NCBI GenBank assembly: GCA_963803065.1
Contig: CAWDKW010000004.1
Location: forward strand, 372,001 to 436,000
Origin: DASXMT01 sp963803065
Lineage (GTDB): Bacteria > Actinomycetota > Acidimicrobiia > Acidimicrobiales > RAAP-2
Direction of reading: 5' to 3'
DNA: 64,000 nt
Shown here piece by piece: positions 33,507 to 41,421 of the stretch. The notes below the pieces were generated by a model that did not search any database, was not told where the DNA came from, and saw only the letters and a list, made by a program, of their open reading frames with translations. A program made the translations under genes and the position numbers. The stretch's first letter is position 1. Each line of letters starts with the position of its first letter.

Positions 33507-33813
33507 ATGACTCGTCGATCGCGCCGGCGGGGTGGCGCACACAGTGCACCCCGACGTCGGGGACGGGACTCGGTCGGGACCGGCCGTCCGGCAGCTGGAG
33601 GGGGCCCCGAAGAGGCTGTCCCCGTGGGCGCGTCTGCAGATCCTGGCGGCGATGGGGGCCAGGGAGGCACATCCACCGACGCAGAGTCAGCGCCACCTGA
33701 GGCGGAGTCGGGAGCACCTGAGGCGGAGCTAGCGCCATCTGAGGCGGAGCTAGCGCCATCTGAGGCGGAGCTGGCGCCACCCGAGGCGGAGCTAGCCGGG
33801 CGGACTAGCGCCC
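33507..33813 (+). CDS. N-terminal disordered part of the LCP protein (frameshifted gene)
   Basis: About 102 residues: a basic start (MTRRSRRRGGAHSAPRRRG) followed by acidic repeats of 7 residues (LAPSEAE). At the run CCCC (33811-33814) the frame changes. Adding one C makes the sequence continue as APESESGVPESESGAP and then run open, without a start codon, into the LCP frame. The promoter just upstream and the continuity of composition argue that this is the true 5' end of the LCP gene, giving a long cytoplasmic tail before the membrane helix. Confidence 0.55.
33687..33791 (+). repeat. 21-bp coding minisatellite, 5 copies
   Basis: Five 21-bp units encoding (L/S)(A/G)(A/P)P(P/S)EAE-type heptads; the central two are identical. 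Core GCGCCATCTGAGGCGGAG. Confidence 0.93.
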
Positions 33814-33982
33814 CGAGTCGGAGTCGGGAGTCCCCGAGTCGGAGTCGGGAGCCCCAATCCCTGCATGGGAGCCGGCGACCTTTTCGCCACTCGGTGCCCA
33901 CGTCCCGAACCCCACCCTGAGTGACGGCGGTTCGCCAGATGGGGCTGCCGACTCGGCCGACGAGGCCACCCAGGCCGCCGCC

Positions 33983-35476
33983 ATGGCCACCCAGGCCGCC
34001 GCCATGGCTGACGAGGTGAGTGCCGACCCTGCCGACCCTGCCGACTCGCCCGACGAGGTCGAAGAGCCCGAAGAGCCCGACGAGGTCGCCGAGATCGAGG
34101 AGGTCGCCGAGGTCGACGAGGCAACCGATGTCGACGACAGGCCCGACAGCGGCGCGGAGGTCGACTCGCCAAACGCAGCGGAGGCCGGTTCGGACGCCGA
34201 TTCGCCCGACCGCGACGAGGTCGCTGCCGGCGAGGGTTCTGACCACGAGCCGCCGACCGGTGCATCTTCGGTGCCGGCCGCCCCCGGCGCCGGGTCTCCT
34301 CGTCGTCGTTGGCGTCGGAAGAAAAGGGCCCGCCGCACGTGGCCCGAGCGGATCTTGCTCGCCGCCGTGATCGTGGTCGTCCTGGCCATCGTCGGGATGG
34401 GGGTCGGGTACGGGTACGTCAAGTACCGTTTCGACCAGGTGACCAAAGTGGCGGTCAAGCACCTCAAGGTGGCGGCGGTGGGCCAGCCGTTCAACATGTT
34501 GGTCATCGGCTCCGACTCCCGGGCCAACGACAGCAGCTCGGATGTGGCCCACCTCGGGCCGACGACGGGGGGGCAGCGGAGCGATGTGGTCAAGATCGTC
34601 CACGTCGATCCGGCGACCGGCCAGATCCGGGTGTTGTCCATCCCCCGTGACACGGTGGTCACCGTCGCCGGCGACACCTCGCAGATCGGCCAGTACAACC
34701 GGATCAACTCGACCTACAACACCGGGCCCGACCAGTTGGTCCAGACCATCGAGGCCGATTTCGGGATCCCCATCAGCCATGTCGTCCAGGTCAACTTCGA
34801 GGGCTTCCGAGGCGCAGTGGACGCCATCGGCGGTATCAACCTCAACTTCCCCGTCCCGGCCAAGGACGATTACACCGGCCTCAACATCACCCAGGCCGGA
34901 TGCCAGCACCTGAACGGTGGCTATTCCCTGGCCGTCGCCCGGAGCCGCCACTACCAGTACTTCCAGGACGGCTACTGGCAGACCGACGGCACGAGCGACT
35001 TCGGCCGCATCCAGCGGCAGAACGCCTTCATGAAGGCGCTGATCACCCAGGCTGAGAGCCGGTACAACCCGCTGACCATCAACGCCTTCATCGGGGCCGT
35101 GGTCCAGGGTGTGACCATCGACAACACATTCACCACGGCCGGCCTCATCGACCTGGCCCAGGAATTCCACGCCTTCTCGTCGTCGTCGTTGGCCACGGCC
35201 ACGTTGCCCACCTACAGCGACCTCAACTCCTCGACGTTCGCCGACCTGGGCGACGTGCTGTACGTGCAACAGCCCGACGCCCAGGAGACGATCACGCAGT
35301 TCTTGGGACAACCACCGGAGACGGCAAGCACCCCACCTCCGGATCCCGATGGGAACCCGACGACCGTGCCCACCACCGTCCCGGCCACCGGCACAACGGC
35401 ACCAGGCCAGACCACCACTCCGGCAAGCTCCACGACGACCACGACCCTCCCGAACTTCGACCCGACGCCCTGCTGA
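33983..35476 (+). CDS. LytR-CpsA-Psr (LCP) family cell-wall glycopolymer ligase
   Basis: 497 residues from the first ATG in this frame; the true start is probably 33507 after correction of a frameshift. It has an acidic disordered N-terminus, one membrane helix (ILLAAVIVVVLAIVGMGVGYGY, about 130-150) and an extracellular LCP domain. LCP landmarks are FNMLVIGSDSR, RSDVVKIVHVDP, VLSIPRDTVV, NRINSTYNTGPDQLVQTIE, HVVQVNFEGFRGAVDAIGG and ARSRHYQYFQDG...DFGRIQRQNAFM, with the Arg and Asp residues that bind the polyprenyl pyrophosphate. These enzymes attach glycopolymers to peptidoglycan. The C-terminus is a Thr/Pro wall-spanning tail. It sits between the two suf units without functional link. Confidence 0.9.
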   Translation: MATQAAAMADEVSADPADPADSPDEVEEPEEPDEVAEIEEVAEVDEATDVDDRPDSGAEVDSPNAAEAGSDADSPDRDEVAAGEGSDHEPPTGASSVPAAPGAGSPRRRWRRKKRARRTWPERILLAAVIVVVLAIVGMGVGYGYVKYRFDQVTKVAVKHLKVAAVGQPFNMLVIGSDSRANDSSSDVAHLGPTTGGQRSDVVKIVHVDPATGQIRVLSIPRDTVVTVAGDTSQIGQYNRINSTYNTGPDQLVQTIEADFGIPISHVVQVNFEGFRGAVDAIGGINLNFPVPAKDDYTGLNITQAGCQHLNGGYSLAVARSRHYQYFQDGYWQTDGTSDFGRIQRQNAFMKALITQAESRYNPLTINAFIGAVVQGVTIDNTFTTAGLIDLAQEFHAFSSSSLATATLPTYSDLNSSTFADLGDVLYVQQPDAQETITQFLGQPPETASTPPPDPDGNPTTVPTTVPATGTTAPGQTTTPASSTTTTTLPNFDPTPC

Positions 35477-35545
35477 GGTCCTCCGGCACCCGAACGGTGG
35501 CGCAGGCATGCCTTGGTGCTGCCGAGGGCCAGGCGCGTCCCCGGT

Positions 35546-36043
35546 CTAGCTGGCGGCGGCCTCGTCGAGGCCCTGGGCCAGCGTGTTCCAGCTCAGGGTG
35601 GCGCACTTGATGCGGACGGGGAACTTCACGACGCCTTGCAGCGCGGCCAGCTCGCCCAGCGAGTCGACGTCAACGGGCTCGGCGTCGAGCAGGTCCTCGC
35701 CCGATCCCTCGCTCCCGTCTGCGCCCGGGAGCGACGATTCGTGGATCGACATCATCTGCTTGAACGTCTGGATCAGGCCTCTGACCTCTTCGACCGGCTG
35801 TCCCTTTACCGCTGCCGACATGAGGGACGCCGACGACTGGCTGATGGAGCACCCGGTGCCGCCGATCTTGATGTCCGAGAGCTTGCCGTCCTCGACCTGG
35901 ATGGTCACTACCACCTCGTCACCGCACAGCGGGTTGAACCCCTCCACCCGTTGGGCCGGTGGTGACTCGAGCTCGCCGCGGTTCCGGGGCGAACGGTAGT
36001 GATCGAGGATGATCTCCCGGTACAGGTCTTCCAGGCCGGACAT
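35546..36043 (-). CDS. sufU: Fe-S assembly sulfur acceptor SufU
   Basis: 165 residues from ATG 36043, with GGAGG 9 nt upstream. It is IscU-fold: LYREIILDHYRSPRNRGEL, Cys1 in NPLCGDEV, Cys2 in GTGCSISQSSASLM and Cys3 in IKCATLSW; the insertion before Cys3 that distinguishes SufU from IscU is present (about 40 residues, partly acidic GADGSEGSGEDLLDAEP). SufU takes sulfur from SufS as a zinc-dependent transferase. It is last in the sufC2-sufS-sufU unit, 112 nt after sufS. Confidence 0.94.
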   Translation of the reverse strand: MSGLEDLYREIILDHYRSPRNRGELESPPAQRVEGFNPLCGDEVVVTIQVEDGKLSDIKIGGTGCSISQSSASLMSAAVKGQPVEEVRGLIQTFKQMMSIHESSLPGADGSEGSGEDLLDAEPVDVDSLGELAALQGVVKFPVRIKCATLSWNTLAQGLDEAAAS

Positions 36044-36155
36044 CAGCGCGGACCTCCGAGCGTGGCCCGGACCGGACCGCGGCAGTCGAGTGGCGTGAGC
36101 GACGCATTGCTGTGGCTGAAGGTGCACATGGTTCCCTCAGAATACTGGTGACCGG

Positions 36156-37412
36156 TCATCCGAAGAACTTCCCGGCCTCGGCCAACGCCTCGATCAGCGC
36201 GTCCACGTCGGAGCGATCGTTGTACAAGGCGAGCGACGCCCGGGCCGTGGCGTTGACGCCGAGCCGCCGCATCAGCGGCTTGGCGCAGTGGTGGCCGGCC
36301 CGGATGCACACGCCGTACTCGTCGAGGATCTGGGAGAGATCGTGCGGGTGGATGTCGCGGTAGGCCAGCGAGAGCACGCCGCCTCGCCGGGCTGTGTCGC
36401 GCGGGCCGAAGATCCTGACGTCGTCGCCGAAGCGTTCGGCCAGCGCCGTCATGGCGTACTCGGTCAGCGCCCTCTCGTGGGCACGAATCCTGTCCATCCC
36501 GATGGCGGTCAGGTAGTCGACCGCCGCGCCCAGCCCGATGGCCTCGGTGATGGGGGGCGTCCCGGCCTCGAATCGCCAGGGAATGTCGTTCGGCGTGAAG
36601 CCGTCCTTTCGCACATCGAGGATCATCTCGCCGCCGCCGAGGAACGGTGGCAGCGAGGCCAGGAGGTCCTCCTTCGCCCAGAGCACCCCGATGCCGGTGG
36701 GGCCGACCATCTTGTGGGCGCTGAAAGCCAGGAAGTCAGCACCGAGCGTTGAGACGTCGGTGGGGAGGTGGGGGACCGACTGGGCCCCGTCTGCCACCAC
36801 CAGAGCTCCGGCGTCGTGAGCCACCCGGGCGATCTCGGTGACCGGGTTCAGCGTCCCGAGCACGTTCGACATGCACGTCAGCCCAACGAGCCGCGCCCCA
36901 TCGACCAGCGCCTCGAGGTCGTCGAGGACCAGCATTCCCTGCTCGTCGATGGGCAACCAGCGCAGCGTGAGGTCGCGCTCCTCGGCCAGCATGAGCCAGG
37001 GCACGACGTTGGCGTGGTGCTCCATCTCGGTGAGCAGGATGACGTCGCCGGCCCGCAAGTGCTGCCGTGCCCAGGTGTGGGCGACGAGGTTGAGGGCCTC
37101 GGTGGCGTTCTTGGCGAAGACCACCTCGCGCCCCGGGGACGTGGACCCGATGAACCGCCCCACGTTGACCCGAGCCGCTTCGAAGCGGCGGGTGGCTTCC
37201 TCGGCGATTCGGTAGACGCCGCGGTGAACGTTGGCGTGGGTGGTCTCGTCGTACTCGCGCATGGCGTCGAGCACCTGGCGGGGGCGCTGGGACGACGCGG
37301 CCGAGTCCAGGTAGACGATCGGATGGCCGTTCACCTCCCGGGCCAGCAGGGGGAAGTCCTTACGGAGGGCTTGGACGTCGAGTCCACCATCGGATTCGGT
37401 CAGGGGCGCCAT
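36156..37412 (-). CDS. sufS: Cysteine desulfurase SufS
   Basis: 418 residues. It is a PLP enzyme that removes sulfur from cysteine and passes it as persulfide to SufU. It shows the group II pattern: VYLDSAASSQRP, THANVHRGVY, TEMEHHANVVPW, DGAQSVPH, the PLP lysine in FSAHKMVGP (about Lys234) and the active cysteine in RAGHHCAKPLM (about Cys376). The ATG at 37412 lies inside the end of sufC2 (13-nt overlap), so translation is coupled. Confidence 0.96.
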   Translation of the reverse strand: MAPLTESDGGLDVQALRKDFPLLAREVNGHPIVYLDSAASSQRPRQVLDAMREYDETTHANVHRGVYRIAEEATRRFEAARVNVGRFIGSTSPGREVVFAKNATEALNLVAHTWARQHLRAGDVILLTEMEHHANVVPWLMLAEERDLTLRWLPIDEQGMLVLDDLEALVDGARLVGLTCMSNVLGTLNPVTEIARVAHDAGALVVADGAQSVPHLPTDVSTLGADFLAFSAHKMVGPTGIGVLWAKEDLLASLPPFLGGGEMILDVRKDGFTPNDIPWRFEAGTPPITEAIGLGAAVDYLTAIGMDRIRAHERALTEYAMTALAERFGDDVRIFGPRDTARRGGVLSLAYRDIHPHDLSQILDEYGVCIRAGHHCAKPLMRRLGVNATARASLALYNDRSDVDALIEALAEAGKFFG

Positions 37413-38191
37413 GCGTCGAATCCTTCCACCTCGAGACGATGGGCGAGCTCGGGACCTCCCTCTGCCACCACGATCCCGTCCATCAGGACATGGACGCGAT
37501 CAGGGGCCAGCTCATCGAGCATGCGCTGGTAGTGGGTGATGACCAGGACGCCCAGCTCAGCTCGGGTCTGACGGACGGTGCGGACGCCGCTGGCCACGAC
37601 CCGGAGCGCGTCGACGTCGAGACCGGAGTCGGTCTCGTCGAGCACGGCAAGCTCGGGGTCCATCAGGGCCAGCTGCAGGATCTCGTTCCGCTTCTTCTCG
37701 CCGCCGGAGAACCCCTGGTTCAGGTGTCGCTCGCCGAACGATGGGTCCATGCCCAGCTTGTCCATCCACTCCATCATCTCCAACCGGACCTCGAGGACCG
37801 AGATGTCCATGCCCCTCCGAGCCGAGAGTGCCTGGCGCAGGAACTGGATGACCGGTACGCCGCCGATGGACTCGGGATCCTGAAAGGCCAGGAACATGCC
37901 GGCCTTGCCACGCACATCTGTAGGCCAGTGGGTGACGTCCTCGCCCTTGAACCGGATCGTGCCCGCCGTGATCTCATACCCGGGGTGCCCGAGCAGGACC
38001 TTGGCCAAGGTCGACTTGCCTGACCCGTTCGGCCCCATGAGGGCGTGCACGGCGCCTGGCCTCACCTCCAGGTCGACCCCTTTGAGGATCGGTGCCCCGT
38101 CGACCGACACGTGCAGGTTCTCGACCTCCAACAAAGGATGCTCCGCCCGGGAGAGCGCGCCGCCCTGCCCCGTGGTCTCGTCGGTGCTCAC
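37400..38191 (-). CDS. sufC: Fe-S cluster assembly ATPase SufC (copy 2)
   Basis: 263 residues from GTG 38191, which has a -10 box TAGACT 6 nt upstream. Walker A GPNGSGKST, Q-loop FQDPESIGGVPVIQFLRQAL, signature FSGGEKKRNEILQ, Walker B LAVLDETDSGLDVDAL and switch ITHYQRML are complete. This copy is closer to textbook SufC (FQxPxEIPGV-like Q-loop and YQRML) than the copy at 32674. It starts the unit sufC2-sufS-sufU. Whether each SufC works with the single SufBD pair, or one has another partner, cannot be told from sequence. Confidence 0.95.
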   Translation of the reverse strand: MSTDETTGQGGALSRAEHPLLEVENLHVSVDGAPILKGVDLEVRPGAVHALMGPNGSGKSTLAKVLLGHPGYEITAGTIRFKGEDVTHWPTDVRGKAGMFLAFQDPESIGGVPVIQFLRQALSARRGMDISVLEVRLEMMEWMDKLGMDPSFGERHLNQGFSGGEKKRNEILQLALMDPELAVLDETDSGLDVDALRVVASGVRTVRQTRAELGVLVITHYQRMLDELAPDRVHVLMDGIVVAEGGPELAHRLEVEGFDAWRP

Positions 38192-38197
38192 GCGACC

Positions 38198-38203
38198 AGT
38201 CTA
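38198..38203 (-). promoter_or_regulatory. -10 box of the sufC2-sufS-sufU unit (leaderless)
   Basis: TAGACT on the minus strand, 6 nt before GTG 38191. The palindrome at 38216-38243 lies over the expected -35. Confidence 0.55.
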
Positions 38204-38215
38204 GCCTTTGGGCGT

Positions 38216-38243
38216 GATTTCTCCTACGGACATAGGAGGAATC
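38216..38243 (-). promoter_or_regulatory. Candidate SUF operator upstream of sufC2
   Basis: Inverted repeat GATTTCTCCTA (38216-38226) and TAGGAGGAATC (38233-38243) around a 6-nt centre; arms pair at 10 of 11. Read toward sufC2, the proximal arm is TAGGAGAAATC, identical to the proximal arm at sufB with the same 6-nt spacing. It covers the -35 region. The same DNA is also upstream of the divergent glucosidase gene. Confidence 0.65.
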
Positions 38244-38322
38244 GGTTACGGGGTCCGAATTCCCCCTGTTACCTGCGGCTGGTGCCCCGGAGACCATCGA
38301 TTGCCCGGCCCCCACGAGGCGG

Positions 38323-38328
38323 TACGGT
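38323..38328 (+). promoter_or_regulatory. -10 box of the debranching-enzyme-like gene (leaderless)
   Basis: TACGGT, 8 nt before ATG 38337 (5 nt before TTG 38334). Confidence 0.45.
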
Positions 38329-38336
38329 AGCCGTTG

Positions 38337-40601
38337 ATGGCTGACCCATGGACGTATGCGGGTTCGGTGGCGCAACTCGATGCGAGCTCTGGGGACGTCA
38401 CCCTGGTCGACGAGTCCACGTTCGCCATCAGTGGCCGGGCCGGCGACATCAGACCGGGATCGTCCCAAGGGCTGTTCGTCCGGGACACGAGGGTGCTGAG
38501 CCGGTTCGAGGTCCTGATCAACGGGTCACCGACCGAGGCGCTGGCGGCAGTGGCGGACGACCCGTTCTCTTCCACGTTCGTCTCCCGGTGCCTGCCCCCG
38601 GCCGGCCGGTCCGATTCCACCCTCATGGTCTTCCGCTCGCGCTATGTCGGCCAGGGCATGCGAGAGGACCTGACCATCCGGAACTTCGGGGACGAGCCGT
38701 CCCTCTGCACCGTCGAGCTGTTCGTCGCTGCCGACTTCGCCGATCTCTTCGCTGTGAAGGAAGGTCGGGTGGACGACCGGGCCGTGCATGGGACGACCGA
38801 GGTCAGCGTGACGAGGGGGCCGTCGCCCGGCGACCCCGGCCGTACCGGCCCCGAGCCGCCGGCTTCCGGTTCCTCCCTGGCGGATCCCCCTGCGGACCCC
38901 CCTTGCCCGGACCCGCGGCCGTCTGGTTGCATCGCCTTCACCCACCGGCGGGGCGGGGTCAGCCGGGGGACCGAGATCCGCTTCTTCGACGATGTCAGGA
39001 TGGCATCCGACCTGGCCACCTTCGAGGTCATCGTGCCGCCCCGGGGTGAGTGGACCACGTGCGTCGAAGTGGCCCCGGTCATCGATGGGACGACCATCGA
39101 TCCCCGCTACCGGTGTGGCCGTCCAGTTGACCGAGCCGAGCCGGCCGAGCGACTGGCCCAGTGGCGCCGTCAGGTCCCCCAGGTGGAGACCGACCATGCC
39201 GGGCTCCGGGAGGTGGTCCTGCGGAGCTCCGAGGACCTCGGGGCCCTGCGCATCTTCGATCCCGACCACCCTGAGCGGGTCGTCCTGGCGGCAGGGGCAC
39301 CCTGGTTCATGACCATGTTCGGTCGGGATTCGATCTTGACCGCCTGGATGGCGCTCCTCGTCGACCCCGACCTGGCACGGGGCGTGCTGCAGACCCTGGC
39401 CCGGTTCCAGGGAACCGATGTCGACCCTCGTCATGACGAAGAGCCGGGCCGGATCCTGCACGAGATGCGATTCGGCGAGGCTGCGTCGCTCTCACTCGGC
39501 GGAGGGAGCATTTACTACGGCTCGGCCGACGCCACCCCCCTGTTCGTCATGCTCTTGGGCGAGATGCGGCGGTGGGGGGTGTCCCGGGAGCTGGTCGACG
39601 AGCTCCTGCCCAACGCCGACCGCGCCATCGAGTGGATCGAGCACTTCGGTGACTCCGACGGCGACGGGTACGTCGAGTACCAGCGGGCCACCGATCACGG
39701 GTTGGCCAACCAGGGCTGGAAGGACAGCTGGGATGCCATCCGCTACGCCGACGGCAGAGTGGCCGAGGCCCCCATCGCCCTGTGCGAGGTCCAGGCCTAC
39801 GTGTACGGGGCCTACCTGGCGAGGGCCCATTTCGCCTTTGAGGTCGGCGACAATGCCACATACCAGCGCTTCCGGACCAAGGCGGCCCAGTTGAAGAAGG
39901 CGTTCAACCGCGACTTCTGGCTCGAGGGAAGGGGTTGGTACGCCGTCGGGCTCGACGCCGACAAGAAGCCGATCGACTCGCTCACCTCCAACATCGGCCA
40001 CTGCCTGTGGGCGGGGATCGTGGACGAGGACAAGGCGGCCCTGGTGGCCCAGAAGCTGCTGTCGCCCCAGATGTTCAGCGGGTGGGGGGTTCGGACGCTC
40101 TCGACGGACAATCCGGCCTACAACCCGATCAGCTATCACCGCGGCTCGGTGTGGCCGCACGACTCCGCCCTCGTAGCCGCCGGCCTGGCCCGGTACGGGT
40201 TCGACGCCGGCGCCCAGCGCTTGATCCTCGGGCTGTTCGATGCGGCGGCCACCCAGGGCGGGAGGCTCCCCGAGCTGTTCAGCGGGCTCGACCGGCGTGA
40301 GCTCGGGGTCCCGGTGGGCTACCCGACGTCGTGCTCGCCCCAGGCCTGGGCGGCAGCGTCGCCCCTCCTGTGCCTGCGGACTCTGCTCCGCCTCGACCCG
40401 TGGATCCCCTACGGCAAGACGTGGCTATGCCCGAACCTGCCCGAGGGGATCGGCTACCTCAAGGTGGCGGGCATCCCGCTGGCCGGCTCGCGGGTGACCA
40501 TCGAGGCCGGGAACGAGGTGCCCGGGGGCGCGACGGTCACCGGGCTGCCTCCAGAGATCGAGCTGGTCCGCCAGCCCCGGCGCCCCTCGACGGCGGTCTG
40601 A
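38337..40601 (+). CDS. Amylo-alpha-1,6-glucosidase-like protein (glycogen-debranching N-bis domain)
   Basis: 754 residues. The N-terminal GDE_N_bis-type domain (STFAISGRAGDIRPGSSQGLFVRDTRVLSRFEV) precedes an (alpha/alpha)6 toroid glucosidase-like domain: GAPWFMTMFGRDSILTAWMAL, DGDGYVEYQRATDHGLANQGWKDSWDAI, SNIGHCLWAGIVDEDKAA, NPISYHRGSVWPHDSALVAAGL and PTSCSPQAWAAASPL. The acidic residues in GRDS, GWKDSWD and the WPHD region are those conserved in the family. Family members are annotated as debranching enzymes, but few have been tested. A Pro-rich insert of about 40 residues (nt 38815-38925) interrupts the N-domain. It stands alone, with no glycogen genes nearby. Confidence 0.88.
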   Translation: MADPWTYAGSVAQLDASSGDVTLVDESTFAISGRAGDIRPGSSQGLFVRDTRVLSRFEVLINGSPTEALAAVADDPFSSTFVSRCLPPAGRSDSTLMVFRSRYVGQGMREDLTIRNFGDEPSLCTVELFVAADFADLFAVKEGRVDDRAVHGTTEVSVTRGPSPGDPGRTGPEPPASGSSLADPPADPPCPDPRPSGCIAFTHRRGGVSRGTEIRFFDDVRMASDLATFEVIVPPRGEWTTCVEVAPVIDGTTIDPRYRCGRPVDRAEPAERLAQWRRQVPQVETDHAGLREVVLRSSEDLGALRIFDPDHPERVVLAAGAPWFMTMFGRDSILTAWMALLVDPDLARGVLQTLARFQGTDVDPRHDEEPGRILHEMRFGEAASLSLGGGSIYYGSADATPLFVMLLGEMRRWGVSRELVDELLPNADRAIEWIEHFGDSDGDGYVEYQRATDHGLANQGWKDSWDAIRYADGRVAEAPIALCEVQAYVYGAYLARAHFAFEVGDNATYQRFRTKAAQLKKAFNRDFWLEGRGWYAVGLDADKKPIDSLTSNIGHCLWAGIVDEDKAALVAQKLLSPQMFSGWGVRTLSTDNPAYNPISYHRGSVWPHDSALVAAGLARYGFDAGAQRLILGLFDAAATQGGRLPELFSGLDRRELGVPVGYPTSCSPQAWAAASPLLCLRTLLRLDPWIPYGKTWLCPNLPEGIGYLKVAGIPLAGSRVTIEAGNEVPGGATVTGLPPEIELVRQPRRPSTAV

Positions 40602-40671
40602 CCCCGCTCAGCCCGCAGCTCAGCAGTTCCGACGGATCCGCCCCGCTCAGCCGGCTCCGATCGTGCTCACC

Positions 40672-41289
40672 TCACCAGCCCCGGTCGACCCACTCCTGGA
40701 GGTGCGGGGATTCCTTCCCGATGGTGGTCCCGGCGCCGTGACCAGGAAGCACCTGGGTGTCGGGCCCGAAGCGGCTGAACAGGCGGCCCTCGATCGACTC
40801 GATGATGGTGGGGAAGTCGGCGTTGTCGAACGAGGTGTTGCCAGGGCCGCCGGGGAACAGGGTGTCCCCGGTGAACAGCAGCGGCGTGTCCTCGACGGCG
40901 AAGCACATCGAGCCCGGGGTGTGTCCGGGTGTGGCGATGGTGCGGATCCGGAGCCGCCCGACGGTCAACGTCGATTCGTCGTCGAGCAGCAGGTCGTAGG
41001 CCGGGAGCATCCCGGCATCGGCGGCGGTGACCGCAACGTCGAACCCGGCATCCCGCACCGCCTCCACCGCCTGGATGTGGTCCCAGTGGCCGTGGGTCTC
41101 GACGACCTGGCGCACCCCGAGGTCCCGGCACAGGTCGAGGAGCAGGTCGTGCTCGTTGGCCGCGTCGATCAGCAGGGCGTCCCCACTGTCGCGGCACCGG
41201 ACCACGTACACGTTGTTGTCCATCGGGCCCACCACCACCCGGTGGACCTCGACCGCCGTGTTCTCGTAGTCGATGATCGTGCCGCTCAC
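40672..41289 (-). CDS. MBL-fold hydrolase (glyoxalase II-like)
   Basis: 205 residues from GTG 41289, preceded by GGAGG with 7-nt spacing; the longer frame to 41421 overlaps the divergent acyl-CoA dehydrogenase promoter. Metal ligands are THGHWDH, the His of TPGHTPGS, the Asp of FTGDTLFPG and the His of LPGHG, complete for a dinuclear zinc/iron MBL enzyme of the glyoxalase II or persulfide dioxygenase kind. The opening MDNNVYVVRCRDSGDALLIDAA is typical. Substrate not determinable. Confidence 0.9.
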   Translation of the reverse strand: MSGTIIDYENTAVEVHRVVVGPMDNNVYVVRCRDSGDALLIDAANEHDLLLDLCRDLGVRQVVETHGHWDHIQAVEAVRDAGFDVAVTAADAGMLPAYDLLLDDESTLTVGRLRIRTIATPGHTPGSMCFAVEDTPLLFTGDTLFPGGPGNTSFDNADFPTIIESIEGRLFSRFGPDTQVLPGHGAGTTIGKESPHLQEWVDRGW

Positions 41290-41421
41290 GACAGGGCCTC
41301 CCTCGTCTGTGTGCAGCGTACCGTGGACATTGACCCGTTGGTCAGCGCAGCCGGCGGTCTGGTAGACAACGGTGACCATCGTCTCCGGGCCAGGAGACCA
41401 GCAAGGGGGCATGAGAGCCAC

